A stretch of DNA of 64,000 nt from NCBI GenBank assembly GCA_963759125.1, contig CAVWXN010000005.1, positions 1,302,001 through 1,366,000 on the forward strand, written 5' to 3'. The notes below the pieces were generated by a model. The model did not search any database and was not told the DNA's origin. It worked only from the letters and a program-made list of their open reading frames with translations. This document shows positions 8,642-17,818 of this stretch, piece after piece. This DNA is from JABDQA01 sp963759125. Lineage in GTDB: Bacteria > Desulfobacterota > Desulfobulbia > Desulfobulbales > Desulfocapsaceae. A program made the position numbers and the translations under genes. The stretch's first letter is position 1; each line of letters starts with the position of its first letter.

Positions 8642-9757
8642 TCAAGAGAGAAGAGAAGAAATTTCTTTATGGGCAAGCCCGAAAGCTTCCGCGACCCGCT
8701 CGTAGGTCACATGACCTGAGACCACGTTGGCACCAAGCCTGATCTCCGGATTTTCCCGACAGGCTTTTTTCCAACCTTTGTCGGCGATCTCGATGGCATA
8801 GGGCAGGGTGGCATTGGTCAGGGCCAGGGTCGAGGTCTTGGCCACGGCACCCGGCATGTTGGCCACGCAATAGTGGACAATGCCGTCGACCATGTAGGTT
8901 GGTTCCGTATGGGTCGTCGGCTTTGAGGTCTCGAAACAGCCGCCCTGGTCGATGGCCACGTCGACCAATACCGAGCCTGGTCTCATCAATGACAACATTT
9001 CCCGGGTAATCAGCCTGGGCGCCTGAGCTCCAGGAATCAACACGGCCCCAATTACCAGATCGGCCTGGGGCAGAAGTTCACGCAGGACGGGAAGACTGCT
9101 CATCACCGGATAGCAGTTACTGGGCATCACTTCGCTCAGGTAGCGCAGTCTTTCCAGGCTGGTGTCGAGCAGATAGACCTGGGCACCAAGTCCGCAGGCC
9201 ATTCTGGCCGCGTTGATGCCGACCACCCCGCCGCCTATCACGATCACTTTACCTGGTGCGACCCCAGGTACTCCGCCCAGCAGAATACCTCTGCCGCCAT
9301 GGGTCATTTCCAGGTACTTTGCCCCTTCCTGGGTGGCCATCCGGCCTGCCACTTCACTCATCGGGGTCAGGAGCGGCAGCGACCCGTCAGCCTTCTGAAT
9401 CGTCTCATAGGCGATATTGATCGATTTTCTTTCTATCAGCGCCCTGGTCAGCTGTTCTTCGGCCGCTAGATGGAGATAGGTGAAGACAATCTGGTCTTCA
9501 CGAATAAGCGGGTACTCCGCCGGCTGTGGCTCCTTGACATGCATGACCATGTCAGCCCTCTGGTATATTTCTTCGGGGCTCTCGACAATTTCGGCGCCGG
9601 CAGCAATATAAGCGGCGTCATCGAAGTCGCTGGCGATTCCTGCACCCTTTTCAACCAGCAGGGTGTGCTGGCGATCAACCATCGCTTCGACCCCGGCCGG
9701 GGTCATACTTACCCGGTTTTCCGCAACTTTTATCTCTTTGAGAATTCCTGTGACCAT
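8642..9757 (-). CDS. ald: Alanine dehydrogenase
   Basis: NAD-dependent interconversion of alanine with pyruvate plus ammonia. It has 371 residues, the normal size. The N-terminus GILKEIKVAENRVSMTP carries the substrate-site Arg and Lys stretch. HGGRGILLGGVPG and the Rossmann loop VIGGGVVGINAARMA bind NAD, and VLVDVAIDQGGCFETS is a strong family signature. An Lrp-type gene begins upstream on the same strand, a common pairing in which the regulator controls ald. Confidence 0.96.
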   Translation of the reverse strand: MVTGILKEIKVAENRVSMTPAGVEAMVDRQHTLLVEKGAGIASDFDDAAYIAAGAEIVESPEEIYQRADMVMHVKEPQPAEYPLIREDQIVFTYLHLAAEEQLTRALIERKSINIAYETIQKADGSLPLLTPMSEVAGRMATQEGAKYLEMTHGGRGILLGGVPGVAPGKVIVIGGGVVGINAARMACGLGAQVYLLDTSLERLRYLSEVMPSNCYPVMSSLPVLRELLPQADLVIGAVLIPGAQAPRLITREMLSLMRPGSVLVDVAIDQGGCFETSKPTTHTEPTYMVDGIVHYCVANMPGAVAKTSTLALTNATLPYAIEIADKGWKKACRENPEIRLGANVVSGHVTYERVAEAFGLAHKEISSLLS

Positions 9758-9788
9758 ATGCTTTCTCCCCAGGTTTGTTGTTTGGAAT

Positions 9789-10232
9789 CTAGAGGATATA
9801 AGGAACCTTCAAATTGTAGCCCTTATAGACAATGAAACTTTCCACGGTCTGGACCCCATCGATTTTTGCGACATGCTCGGTGATGAACTCAAGAAGATTG
9901 AAGCCATCGTTGAGCAGGACCTGCAGAATGAGGTCGTAGCGTCCGGTAACGATAGCCGCCGACAGGACTCCGGGCAGCCGGCTGAAATCCTCACCTTTCC
10001 GGGAAATATCGAGATCGGTGAGCTTGACTCCCAGATAGAGAAGGCGGTGTCCTTTCAGGGATTCGGGATCGATATTGCCGGTGAAGTCAAGAATACCTTC
10101 TTCGCAGAGTTTGTTGACCCGTGACCGGACGGTGTTTTCAGTAACACCGAGCACATCGGCGATTTTCTTGAACGATTTCCGGCCCTCTTTAAGATGCCTG
10201 ATGATATCAAGGTTGAGCGGATCGATGAGCAT
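9789..10232 (-). CDS. Lrp/AsnC-family transcriptional regulator
   Basis: DNA-binding leucine-responsive type regulator of 147 residues. The N-terminal helix-turn-helix includes KIADVLGVTENTVRSRVN, followed by the RAM ligand-binding domain with GRYDLILQVL. I chose the ATG at 10232 because GAGG lies 7 bases upstream; a TTG at 10244 would add four residues but lacks a binding site. It sits just upstream of alanine dehydrogenase on the same strand, so alanine or another amino acid is a plausible effector (inference from context). Confidence 0.9.
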   Translation of the reverse strand: MLIDPLNLDIIRHLKEGRKSFKKIADVLGVTENTVRSRVNKLCEEGILDFTGNIDPESLKGHRLLYLGVKLTDLDISRKGEDFSRLPGVLSAAIVTGRYDLILQVLLNDGFNLLEFITEHVAKIDGVQTVESFIVYKGYNLKVPYIL

Positions 10233-10473
10233 GGCGGCCCTCAAGGAGTGGAATAAAATGGATTAATTTTATCTATAATTTAGGAAAATGTCAAATATGA
10301 AGGAAATTGTTTTAAGAAATCATAAATATGGGCAAGGATATTTTGATTATTGCTATGTCGCCCATCATCGTGGATCTGAGATTCTGCCGGGCTGGGACTG
10401 GCAAGGGAGGTCGTTAAGCGAACCAATGCGAAACACTGGGCCAGGGACGACACGGAGTGGGGGGTGGCAGGAA

Positions 10474-10659
10474 TTAGAGGCGTGAAATCGTGGTTTGCAC
10501 CGCTGAACTGCAGCTGCAGCCAAGGTGGGAACCGCTCTGCTGACAGCCTGCGGTCTGGCCGGGACGGGATCGGCCTGAGTTTCGTTTGCAGAAATTAAAG
10601 ACCAGGGCGGCGCCTATGAAGAGCACGATGGTGAGGCCCAGGGTCGAGAGAAATAGCAT
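10474..10659 (-). CDS. nqrM: NqrM-like small membrane protein (putative Na+-NQR maturation factor)
   Basis: 61 residues: one N-terminal membrane helix (STLGLTIVLFIGAALVF), then a hydrophilic tail with cysteines in the pattern TAGCQQSGSHLGCSCSS. NqrM (DUF539) is a short one-helix protein with a similar Cys cluster that is needed to insert the iron centre between NqrD and NqrE, and it is normally encoded right after nqrF, as here. AAGGA lies 8 bases before the ATG. Cysteine spacing and the C-terminus are not an exact match to the enteric form, so the assignment rests on size, topology, Cys content and position. Confidence 0.6.
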   Translation of the reverse strand: MLFLSTLGLTIVLFIGAALVFNFCKRNSGRSRPGQTAGCQQSGSHLGCSCSSAVQTTISRL

Positions 10660-10738
10660 ATAAGCGGTTCCTTGTGATTGATCTTCAGCTTAAAATATAG
10701 CCACGTTGCGAGTCGCTGTCTTAGGGGTCTGCATGTTT

Positions 10739-11960
10739 TTACCCGCCAAAATCGTCAAAGTGGATATTTTCCGGCTCGACACCGAGATTATCGAGCATTT
10801 CCCGCACCGAGTCGAGCATCATCGGCGGGCCGCAGACGTAGTAATCGATGTCCTCGGGCGCCGGATGATCTTTGAGGTAGTTGTCGTAGAGCACGAGGTG
10901 GATGAATCCGGTGTAACCCTCCCAGTTGTCTTCGGGGAGTGGCGCGCTGAGGGCCAGGTTGAAAGTGAAATTGTCGTGTGTCTTTCGCCAGCTCCTCAAA
11001 CTCATCCTGGTAGAAGACCTCAAGCATGGAACGGCCGCCATACCAGTATGAGACTTTACGCTTTGTCTTGGTCCGTTTGAACAGGTCGAAAATATGGCTG
11101 CGCAGCGGTGCCATGCCGGCACCTCCGCCTATGTAGAGCATTTCTCTGTCATTATCTTCGATAAAAAAATCGCCGAAGGGCCCTGAAATAGTAACTTGGT
11201 CACCCTCCTTGAGATTGAAAATATAGGAGGAAGCCTGACCCGGGGGAGCCGCCGGCTGACCAGGGGGTGGGCTGGCAATACGGACGTTGAGCTTGATAAT
11301 TCCGCGCTCCTCGGGGTAGTTGGCCATCGAGTAGGCCCTGGTCACGGGGATGTAGACATGTGACTTAAACTGGAACATTTTGAATTTCCGCCAGTCGCCG
11401 AGGAAGCGGTTGTCGATGTCAAAACTCTGGTAATCCAATTCGTGCGGAGGTACCTCTATCTGGATATAGCCGCCGGCCTTGAAATCGACACTTTCGCCCT
11501 CCGGCAGCTGCAGTACCAGTTCCTTGATGAAAGTGGCGACATTCTCGTTCGAGACAACCACACATTCCCACTTTCTAGTTTCCAGCATTTCCTGCGGCAC
11601 TTCGATTTTCAAGTCCCGCTTCACCGGTACCTGACAGGCCAGCCGGTAACCCTCCCGGGCCTCGCGTCTGGTTATGGCTGACTCTTCGGTGGGCAGGATG
11701 GAGCCACCGCCCTCGCTGACGATGCAGCGGCACTGGGCGCAACTGCCGCCGCCGCCGCAGGCAGAAGAAAGGAAAATTCCCTGATCGGCCAGAGCGGTCA
11801 GCAGTTTGCCGCCCGGTTCGGTAGTCAATTTCTTGTCATCATTGATGACGATTGATAAATCTCCATCCGGCAGCAACGTCTTCTTGGTCACCACGATCAG
11901 GGTGACCAGAACAAACTGGATGGCAAGAAATATGGTTACCCCGTAGATTATCTCGTTCAT
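10739..11960 (-). CDS. nqrF: Na+-translocating NADH:quinone reductase subunit F (frameshifted)
   Basis: Entry point of electrons: oxidises NADH through FAD and passes electrons to a [2Fe-2S] centre. The ATG at 11960 (MNEIIYGVTIF) follows GGAG. An N-terminal helix anchors it, the ferredoxin motif SACGGGGSCAQC follows, and then the FAD domain RAYSMANYPEE and NADH site GGGAGMAPLRSH. The upstream frame is correct up to about 10980, where it leaves the family consensus. The proper C-terminus (LPEDNWEGYTGFIH, VCGPPMMLDSV, HFDDFGG) continues in another frame to 10739. One base is therefore missing or extra near 10970-10985. Confidence 0.9.
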
Positions 11961-12003
11961 CCGAGGTTCTCCAATAGCAAGTGGGTCATCAGTCAATCAG
12001 TCG

Positions 12004-12612
12004 TTAGAAGCTTATGCCGGCAAAGCCCATAAAGGCCATGGCCATCAGTCCGGCCGTAATGAAAGTCATGCCCAGCCCCCGCAATCCTTTGGGCGAATTG
12101 GCGTACTCGCTTTTCTCCCTGATCGCGGCAAGCAGCACCACGGCGAGCAGAAAGCCGCCTCCCGCGCCAAGTCCATAGGCAGCACTCTCCAGAAAAGTGT
12201 AGTCCCGTTCGACCATAAACAGTGAGGCGCCAAGGATCGCACAGTTGACCGTCAACAGCGGCAGGAAAATGCCAAGGGTGTTGTAGAGCGCCGGAACGAA
12301 CTTGTCGAGCACCATCTCGAGTATCTGGACCACCGCGGCGATGGTGGCGATATAAATCATCAACCCGAGGAAGGTAAGATCAATAGTCGGCTGGCCGAGC
12401 CACTGCAGCGCCCCCTCTTTGAGAAGGGTGTTGAGTAGAAAGTTGTTCAGGGGCACGGTGATCGCGGTCAGCACCACTACGGCCAGGCCAAGTCCCAGAG
12501 CCGACGTGACCTTCTTGGAAATGGCCAGAAAGGTGCACATGCCGAGGAAAAAACTCAAGGGCAGGTTCTCGATGAACAGGGATCGGAAAATGATATCCAG
12601 ATAGTGCATCAT
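12004..12612 (-). CDS. nqrE: Na+-translocating NADH:quinone reductase subunit E
   Basis: Integral membrane subunit of the Na+ pump, homologous to RnfA. It has 202 residues with six hydrophobic segments. The start overlaps the nqrD stop (ATGATG over TGA). The family stretch FLGMCTFLAISKKV near the N-terminus and NCAILGASLFMVER carry the conserved cysteines that, with NqrD, hold an iron centre inside the membrane (family knowledge). Confidence 0.96.
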   Translation of the reverse strand: MMHYLDIIFRSLFIENLPLSFFLGMCTFLAISKKVTSALGLGLAVVVLTAITVPLNNFLLNTLLKEGALQWLGQPTIDLTFLGLMIYIATIAAVVQILEMVLDKFVPALYNTLGIFLPLLTVNCAILGASLFMVERDYTFLESAAYGLGAGGGFLLAVVLLAAIREKSEYANSPKGLRGLGMTFITAGLMAMAFMGFAGISF

Positions 12613-13232
12613 TGACTCTCCTGCTGCTCGGGATCATAGGTGCGGATCAGCCAGATCAGCAAGGCGATCAGGAAAAAACCGCTGGCCGGCAATACCAGCA
12701 TGCCGTTGGGCACATACCAGCCGCCGTTGTTGACCGTGGCGAGAATCTCGTAGCCAAAAATCGATCCCGAACCGAATAACTCACGTACCAAGGCAACACT
12801 CATCAGAATGAAGCTGTAGCCGAGCCCGTTGCCGATGCCGTCGATGAAACTTGGGATCGGCGGGTTGGACATGGCAAACCCTTCGGCCCGGCCCATGACG
12901 ATACAGTTGGTGATGATCAGACCGACAAAGATGGAAAGCTGCTTGGAAAGCTCGTAATAAAAGGCCTGGAGAATCTGATCGACGAGGATTACCAGGGTGG
13001 CGATGACCAAAATCTGCAGACCTATGCGAACCGTATTCGGGATCTGGTAGCGAACAATGGAGATGGTCAGGCTCGAAAAGGCGGTGACCAGGGTCACGCA
13101 GATCGACATGACCAAGGCCGTCGACATCTGCCCGGTGACCGCCAGAGCCGAGCAAATGCCGAGCACCAGCAGGGCGATGGGATTTCGCTTGAAGACGGAA
13201 CGAACCAGCAGTTCCTTGTTGCTTTCAGCCAT
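12609..13232 (-). CDS. nqrD: Na+-translocating NADH:quinone reductase subunit D
   Basis: Integral membrane subunit, homologous to RnfE, 207 residues with six hydrophobic segments. Signatures are NPIALLVLGICSALAVT and ITNCIVMGRAEGFAM, each with a conserved cysteine that pairs with those of NqrE. The start overlaps the nqrC end by 8 nt, which suggests coupled translation. Confidence 0.96.
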   Translation of the reverse strand: MAESNKELLVRSVFKRNPIALLVLGICSALAVTGQMSTALVMSICVTLVTAFSSLTISIVRYQIPNTVRIGLQILVIATLVILVDQILQAFYYELSKQLSIFVGLIITNCIVMGRAEGFAMSNPPIPSFIDGIGNGLGYSFILMSVALVRELFGSGSIFGYEILATVNNGGWYVPNGMLVLPASGFFLIALLIWLIRTYDPEQQESQ

Positions 13233-14014
13233 TGAGTCCTCCGTTTTTTAACTGCTCGAAAAACGGTTTGAAGCCATGATCACCAAACCAGAACTGCATC
13301 ATGGAGTCCACCCCCTGGGTGGTAATTGTCGCCCCCGATAAGCCGTCGATTTGATAGACCTGCTCTTCGGGGCTGGACTGGGTACCGCTCTTGACCACCG
13401 AAACGGCCAGCTCATTGTTCTGATCGATAGAGATCCTTGTCCTGCCAGCCCTTCTGCCAGCGGGGGTTGGCAATCTCGCCGCCGAGTCCGGGAGTTTCAC
13501 CGTGCTCGTAAAAGGAGACGCCACGAATGGTGCTCAGGTTTGCATCGATCGCCACATAGCCGTACATGGTCGACCAGAGACCCTTGCCCCTGATGGGCAG
13601 CACCACTTGATCAAAGCGGTCGCCATCCCTGACCAGATAAACCAGCGAGTATTTTTCCTGCCGCTTGATGCCGGCAATGTCGGTGGCGGGATCGATCTCC
13701 CGGCCATTGTCCTGGTCCTTGGCAGCTCCGAGCTGATCGTAGGTGGTGAGGTCGATGTTGGCGTCTTCGACGAAGTTACCGGAGCTCAGGTCAACCAGCC
13801 TGGCCTCGATCGTACCGAATTGCTCATCAACGCTGATGTCCTGCTGAAAGAGGCCGGCTGCGGTCAAGATATTTTTCTTCTGATCGAGGGATTTGTTTTC
13901 ATCCTGTAAGGGTTTGAGCCCGACTGCGGCAGCCGCCACCAGTGCCGAACAGGCGAAGGCCAGTACCAGCACTGAGTAAAACGGTTTCAGGGGGTGTTCT
14001 TTAGCTTTAGCCAT
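13225..14014 (-). CDS. nqrC: Na+-translocating NADH:quinone reductase subunit C (frameshifted)
   Basis: Periplasm-facing subunit carrying a covalent FMN attached by ApbE. The N-terminal helix and the body up to GETPGLGGEIANPRW and KGWQDKDLY are in one frame that ends at 13412. The rest, including the flavinylation motif DGLSGATITTQGV and the tail FFEQLKNGGLNG, continues in another frame to 13225. The switch is near 13424-13430, where one base (probably a G) seems to be missing. Without correction the protein would lose its FMN threonine, which would disable the pump. Start overlaps the nqrB stop by 8 nt. Confidence 0.9.
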
Positions 14015-15215
14015 TGCGAACGATCCTCCTTCTTATGTTGGCGCGGACGACAAAATAATCGAACAGCGGAGCGAACACATTGCCCAGCAGAATTGCCAAC
14101 ATGACACTCTCCGGATAGGCGGGGTTGGCCACCCGGATGAAAATCACCAGAAAGCCGATGAGAATGCCGTAGAACCACTGGCCGGTCTGGGTCTGGGCGG
14201 CTGAGACCGGGTCAGTGGCCATAAACACCAGACCGAAGGCAAAACCGCCGAAAACTAGATGGTAATGAACCGGGAGCGCATAGAGCGCGTTGGCCGGCTC
14301 GGGCACCAGGTTGAAACAGATCGCCGTGATCACAGCGCCAATCAGCATCGACAGCATGATCCGCCAGGAGGCGATGCCGGTTACTAGGAGCAGCGCGGCA
14401 CCGAGCAGGCAGGCCAGGGTAGAGGTCTCGCCCATGGAGCCAGGTATGGTGCCGATAAAGGCCTGAAACCAGGAATAGTCCAGATTCGCCAGGGGATTGG
14501 CGGGATCTGCCTGGGGCAGCGCCGTCAGTGGCGTGGCGCTTGAGACACCGTCCACCGCCGTCCAGACCTTGTCACCTGTCATCTGAGCCGGATAGGCAAA
14601 ATAAATAAAGGCTCGGGAGGCCAGGGCTGGATTCATGAAATTTTTACCGACTCCGCCGAACACCTCTTTGGCGAAGATGACCCCGAAACTGGCTCCCACC
14701 GCCACCTGCCATAAGGGAATCGTCGGCGGCAAAGTCAGCGGCAGCAGGAGGCTGGTCACCAGGTAAGCTTCGGAGAATTCGTGTCCCCTGATCAAATTGA
14801 AAAGTGCTTCCCAGATACTGCCGGCGATAACGGTAACGAGGTAAATGGGCACGAAGTACAGGGCCCCATGCGCCATGTTTGAGATGATCGACCCGGGGTT
14901 GACGCCGATCATTTGCATGATTGCGCCCCGCCAGCCTTCCGGCATCATCCCGACTTCGGTCAGCACCTGGTTGGCCTGGTAGCCGGTGTTCCACAGGGCC
15001 ATCAGCGTGCATGGTATGAGGGCAATGATGACCGTGATCATGATCCGTTTGAGATCCACGGCATCCCGCACATGGGGGGCGGACGAGGTTGATTTGGTGG
15101 TCGAAAAGAGAAAGGAGTCGAAAGCCTCGTAGAGCGGGTAGAGGGCCTGATATTTTCCGCCTTTTTCGAACTGGGGCTTTAGATCAAGGAATAATTTGTT
15201 TAGGGTTTTTAGCAT
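14007..15215 (-). CDS. nqrB: Na+-translocating NADH:quinone reductase subunit B
   Basis: Membrane subunit with covalent FMN and riboflavin, central to Na+ transport. I use the ATG at 15215 (MLKTLNKLFLDLKPQFEKGG), which aligns with the known N-terminus; a GTG at 15239 would overlap nqrA and add eight residues. It has 402 residues and about ten hydrophobic segments. VRDAVDLKRIMI is family-typical. The FMN attachment motif appears as GVSSATPLTALP, with Thr following SA. Confidence 0.95.
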   Translation of the reverse strand: MLKTLNKLFLDLKPQFEKGGKYQALYPLYEAFDSFLFSTTKSTSSAPHVRDAVDLKRIMITVIIALIPCTLMALWNTGYQANQVLTEVGMMPEGWRGAIMQMIGVNPGSIISNMAHGALYFVPIYLVTVIAGSIWEALFNLIRGHEFSEAYLVTSLLLPLTLPPTIPLWQVAVGASFGVIFAKEVFGGVGKNFMNPALASRAFIYFAYPAQMTGDKVWTAVDGVSSATPLTALPQADPANPLANLDYSWFQAFIGTIPGSMGETSTLACLLGAALLLVTGIASWRIMLSMLIGAVITAICFNLVPEPANALYALPVHYHLVFGGFAFGLVFMATDPVSAAQTQTGQWFYGILIGFLVIFIRVANPAYPESVMLAILLGNVFAPLFDYFVVRANIRRRIVRNG

Positions 15216-15235
15216 GATATGAAGTTTCCCGAGAA

Positions 15236-16585
15236 TCACCCTTCCTCTTCGATAGAGGTCAGCGTTTGACGCAGCATGGGACCGAAATCATTCTTGCCGG
15301 GGCAGACGTAGGAGCAGAGCGCAAGGTCCTCTTCGATTAGTTCGAGACAGCCGAGTTCCTTGGCCCGCTCGGTATTGCCCGAGGCCAGACTTTTTAGGAA
15401 ATAGATGGGTACAAAATCGAGCGGCATTACCTTCTCGTAGGTGCCCAGGGGAAAGATGGCCCGATCACCGCCCCAGACTGCCGTGTTGAAGGGGACTTTT
15501 AGGGGTTTGGTGAAGGCGGTTAGAAAGGCCCGTGAGACCGAGAAACGATCACTTCCAGGGCGCAGCCAGCCGAACAGCTGTCGGCCGTCACCCTCGGGCA
15601 GGCAGCTTATCTGCTGGTGGTAGCGGCCGAGAAAACCGCGCATCGAATCTGCCTGTCGACCATCGAGAATAGAGCCTGAAAGCAGTCGGCTCGGTTCGTC
15701 GTCAATGATCTCTGCTCGGCACAACTCGTCGATCGATGCACCGATGATGGTCTTCACGTGGCGGGGCTTTTTAAATGACGGTCCGCCCAGGGCAACCAGC
15801 CGCTCGCTGCAGAGCTTCCCGGTTCTCAGCAGTCCGCCGAGGCCGCAGACGTCCTGGGCGCCGATATGCCAGACCGTCTTGTTCTCGCTAACCGGTTCGA
15901 TGAAATGTATATGGGTGGAAGGCAGCCCGGCCGGATGGGGGCCTTCAAAGACGACCTCTTCCACCTGGCTGGCAAGATTTTCGAGACCAATCAGATCTCC
16001 TGCATGGCAAAGATATACGGGGTTGTTGATGAGGGTGGTCAGGGCCTGCATACCGAGCAGAAAATCATCTTTTCTGTGGTCGATGACGACTTTCATGTCT
16101 GGTCCCACCGGCGAGCTGTCCATGGCGGTGACGAAGAGGGCGGCGGGCTCGCTTTCTACCCCGGGGATTTTGCCGTACGGCCTGGTTCGAAAAGAGGTCC
16201 AGAGCCCCGAGTTGATCAACAGGCTGCGCAGACCTTCGGGGCCGAGATTGGCGGGCCTGGTCTCGGGGTCGCAGAAGCCCAGACTTTCGCTTTTCTTCAC
16301 CCGGATCACCAGAGATTCAAACTTGCGTTTCGCCCCCCGGTTGACGGCCATGACCTCACCACCGACGGGAGCCGTGAAGATCACCCCTTCGTTCTTTTTA
16401 TCAGAGAACAGTGGCTGTCCGCAGGCTACCTGATCACCCTCCGTCACCAGCATGGTCGGCTTCATGCCGATATAATCGTCGCCGATCAGGGCCACGTGTT
16501 CCACGGGCGCACCCTGGGAAATCGACGGCTCAGGTGATCCGTCAATGGGCAGATCGAGACCTTTATCTACGGTTATCCTTCTCAT
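15236..16585 (-). CDS. nqrA: Na+-translocating NADH:quinone reductase subunit A
   Basis: Peripheral cytoplasmic subunit of the complex, 449 residues. Recognisable by RRITVDKGLDLPIDGSPE at the start, the biotinyl/lipoyl-like fold around DDYIGMKPTMLVTEGDQV, and HIGAQDVCGLGGLLRTG in the middle. The ATG lies one base after the apbE stop, with AAGGGG inside the apbE 3' end. It is the first nqr gene of the set. Confidence 0.96.
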   Translation of the reverse strand: MRRITVDKGLDLPIDGSPEPSISQGAPVEHVALIGDDYIGMKPTMLVTEGDQVACGQPLFSDKKNEGVIFTAPVGGEVMAVNRGAKRKFESLVIRVKKSESLGFCDPETRPANLGPEGLRSLLINSGLWTSFRTRPYGKIPGVESEPAALFVTAMDSSPVGPDMKVVIDHRKDDFLLGMQALTTLINNPVYLCHAGDLIGLENLASQVEEVVFEGPHPAGLPSTHIHFIEPVSENKTVWHIGAQDVCGLGGLLRTGKLCSERLVALGGPSFKKPRHVKTIIGASIDELCRAEIIDDEPSRLLSGSILDGRQADSMRGFLGRYHQQISCLPEGDGRQLFGWLRPGSDRFSVSRAFLTAFTKPLKVPFNTAVWGGDRAIFPLGTYEKVMPLDFVPIYFLKSLASGNTERAKELGCLELIEEDLALCSYVCPGKNDFGPMLRQTLTSIEEEG

Positions 16586-16586
16586 T

Positions 16587-17618
16587 TCAGCTGAAGAACC
16601 CCTTAGTCTGATATCTGTTCAGTTCCTTGTCAATCAAATAGCCTTCGCAGTCCGGCAGCGTCTCCAACAGGGCGATGGATTCATCTGGATCGAGGACCAT
16701 GGTGGCGGTGGCGAGCCCGTCCGCTCTGGCAACGGTAGGTGCGATTATGGAGCTTGAAGCGGTGCGGACCGGGGAGAACCCGGTACGGGGGTCGATGATG
16801 TGATGCATTTTCTTGTCTTCGGTGAAGTACTGCATGTAATCGCCTGAGGTGGCGATGGCCCGGTCACTCATCTCTATGGTTGTCATTTTTTTCAGATCGT
16901 CGCTCCGCGGGTTCCTGATCCCGATTTTCCAAGGTTTGCCGTCGTATCGATGGCCGACCGCCATCAGGTCGCCGCCGGCTTCGACGAAGGCGTTGTTCAA
17001 CTCCAACCGCCGCAGCACCTCGATCCCCTGGTCGACGATATATCCTTTTGCAACCGCGTCAAGGGTGACCGATATCCCGGGTATGGAGTACCGCACCGTC
17101 GTACCGTTCTCAACAACAATATGTCGGTAGTCGACCAGTTGCAAAATTTCTTTTACTTTTTGTTCTTCCGGCAATGTACCGGTCTTCTTGAGTTGTTTGA
17201 AAAGTCCTACAAGAGGCAGGACAGTCGGGTCGAACGCTCCGTTGGTCAGGGTGCTGAGTTCGATGGCGAGTTTGAATACCTCGACAAGTTCTGTTGGCGC
17301 GTTATTGAGGATTCCGGTGCGGTTCAGCTCCGACAGTGGACTGTCAGGTACGTAGGTGCTCATCATCTGGGAGAGCGCTTCCATCCGCCTGATGCAATCA
17401 TCTATGCCTCGCCGGCAGAGGTCTTCATCTGGGCCGCAGACCACCATATTGACAATCGTTGCCATCATCGGCTGGCTGTGTCGCACCGACTTGAGCTTTC
17501 CCTTCGGGCGCAACCCGAGATAACCAAGCGATCCCACGACACCGCCGACTGCAGCTAACTGCAGCAGGCGTCTTCTGGAGAAACCTTTTCGGGCAGCAGA
17601 GCCTAGCGACTTACTCAT
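16587..17618 (-). CDS. apbE: FAD:protein FMN transferase
   Basis: Attaches FMN from FAD to threonines of NqrB and NqrC outside the cytoplasm. I chose the ATG at 17618 because it begins a signal sequence with a twin-arginine-like RRRLLQLAAVGGVVG; the open frame upstream is not protein-like. It has 343 residues. Family landmarks are PMMATIVNMVV, DAVAKGYIVDQGIEVL, FVEAGGDLMAVG, the metal site GDYMQYF, HHIIDPRTGFSP and RADGLATATMVL. Position as the first gene of the nqr unit fits its role. Confidence 0.95.
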   Translation of the reverse strand: MSKSLGSAARKGFSRRRLLQLAAVGGVVGSLGYLGLRPKGKLKSVRHSQPMMATIVNMVVCGPDEDLCRRGIDDCIRRMEALSQMMSTYVPDSPLSELNRTGILNNAPTELVEVFKLAIELSTLTNGAFDPTVLPLVGLFKQLKKTGTLPEEQKVKEILQLVDYRHIVVENGTTVRYSIPGISVTLDAVAKGYIVDQGIEVLRRLELNNAFVEAGGDLMAVGHRYDGKPWKIGIRNPRSDDLKKMTTIEMSDRAIATSGDYMQYFTEDKKMHHIIDPRTGFSPVRTASSSIIAPTVARADGLATATMVLDPDESIALLETLPDCEGYLIDKELNRYQTKGFFS

Positions 17619-17818
17619 TGTCGACCTGCGTGCTGGCAGTGTGGGTTTGTCAGATACAAGCGGGGATTCACCGATTATCAATTTCGCAGTCAGAGATGCA
17701 ACCAAATAAACTCGGCTAACTATAAACACTGTGGACCGGCCGGGCAAAACAAAGATAGGGATCTGATCGAGGAAAGCGGTTGACAAAACCGTCGTGAGTG
17801 AAATCATTATGTTAGGAA

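Noticed and set aside
10288..10485. Plus-strand 65-codon frame upstream of the Lrp gene
   Set aside because: No binding site, irregular composition (many Gly/Arg/Trp), overlaps the end of the NqrM-like gene on the other strand.
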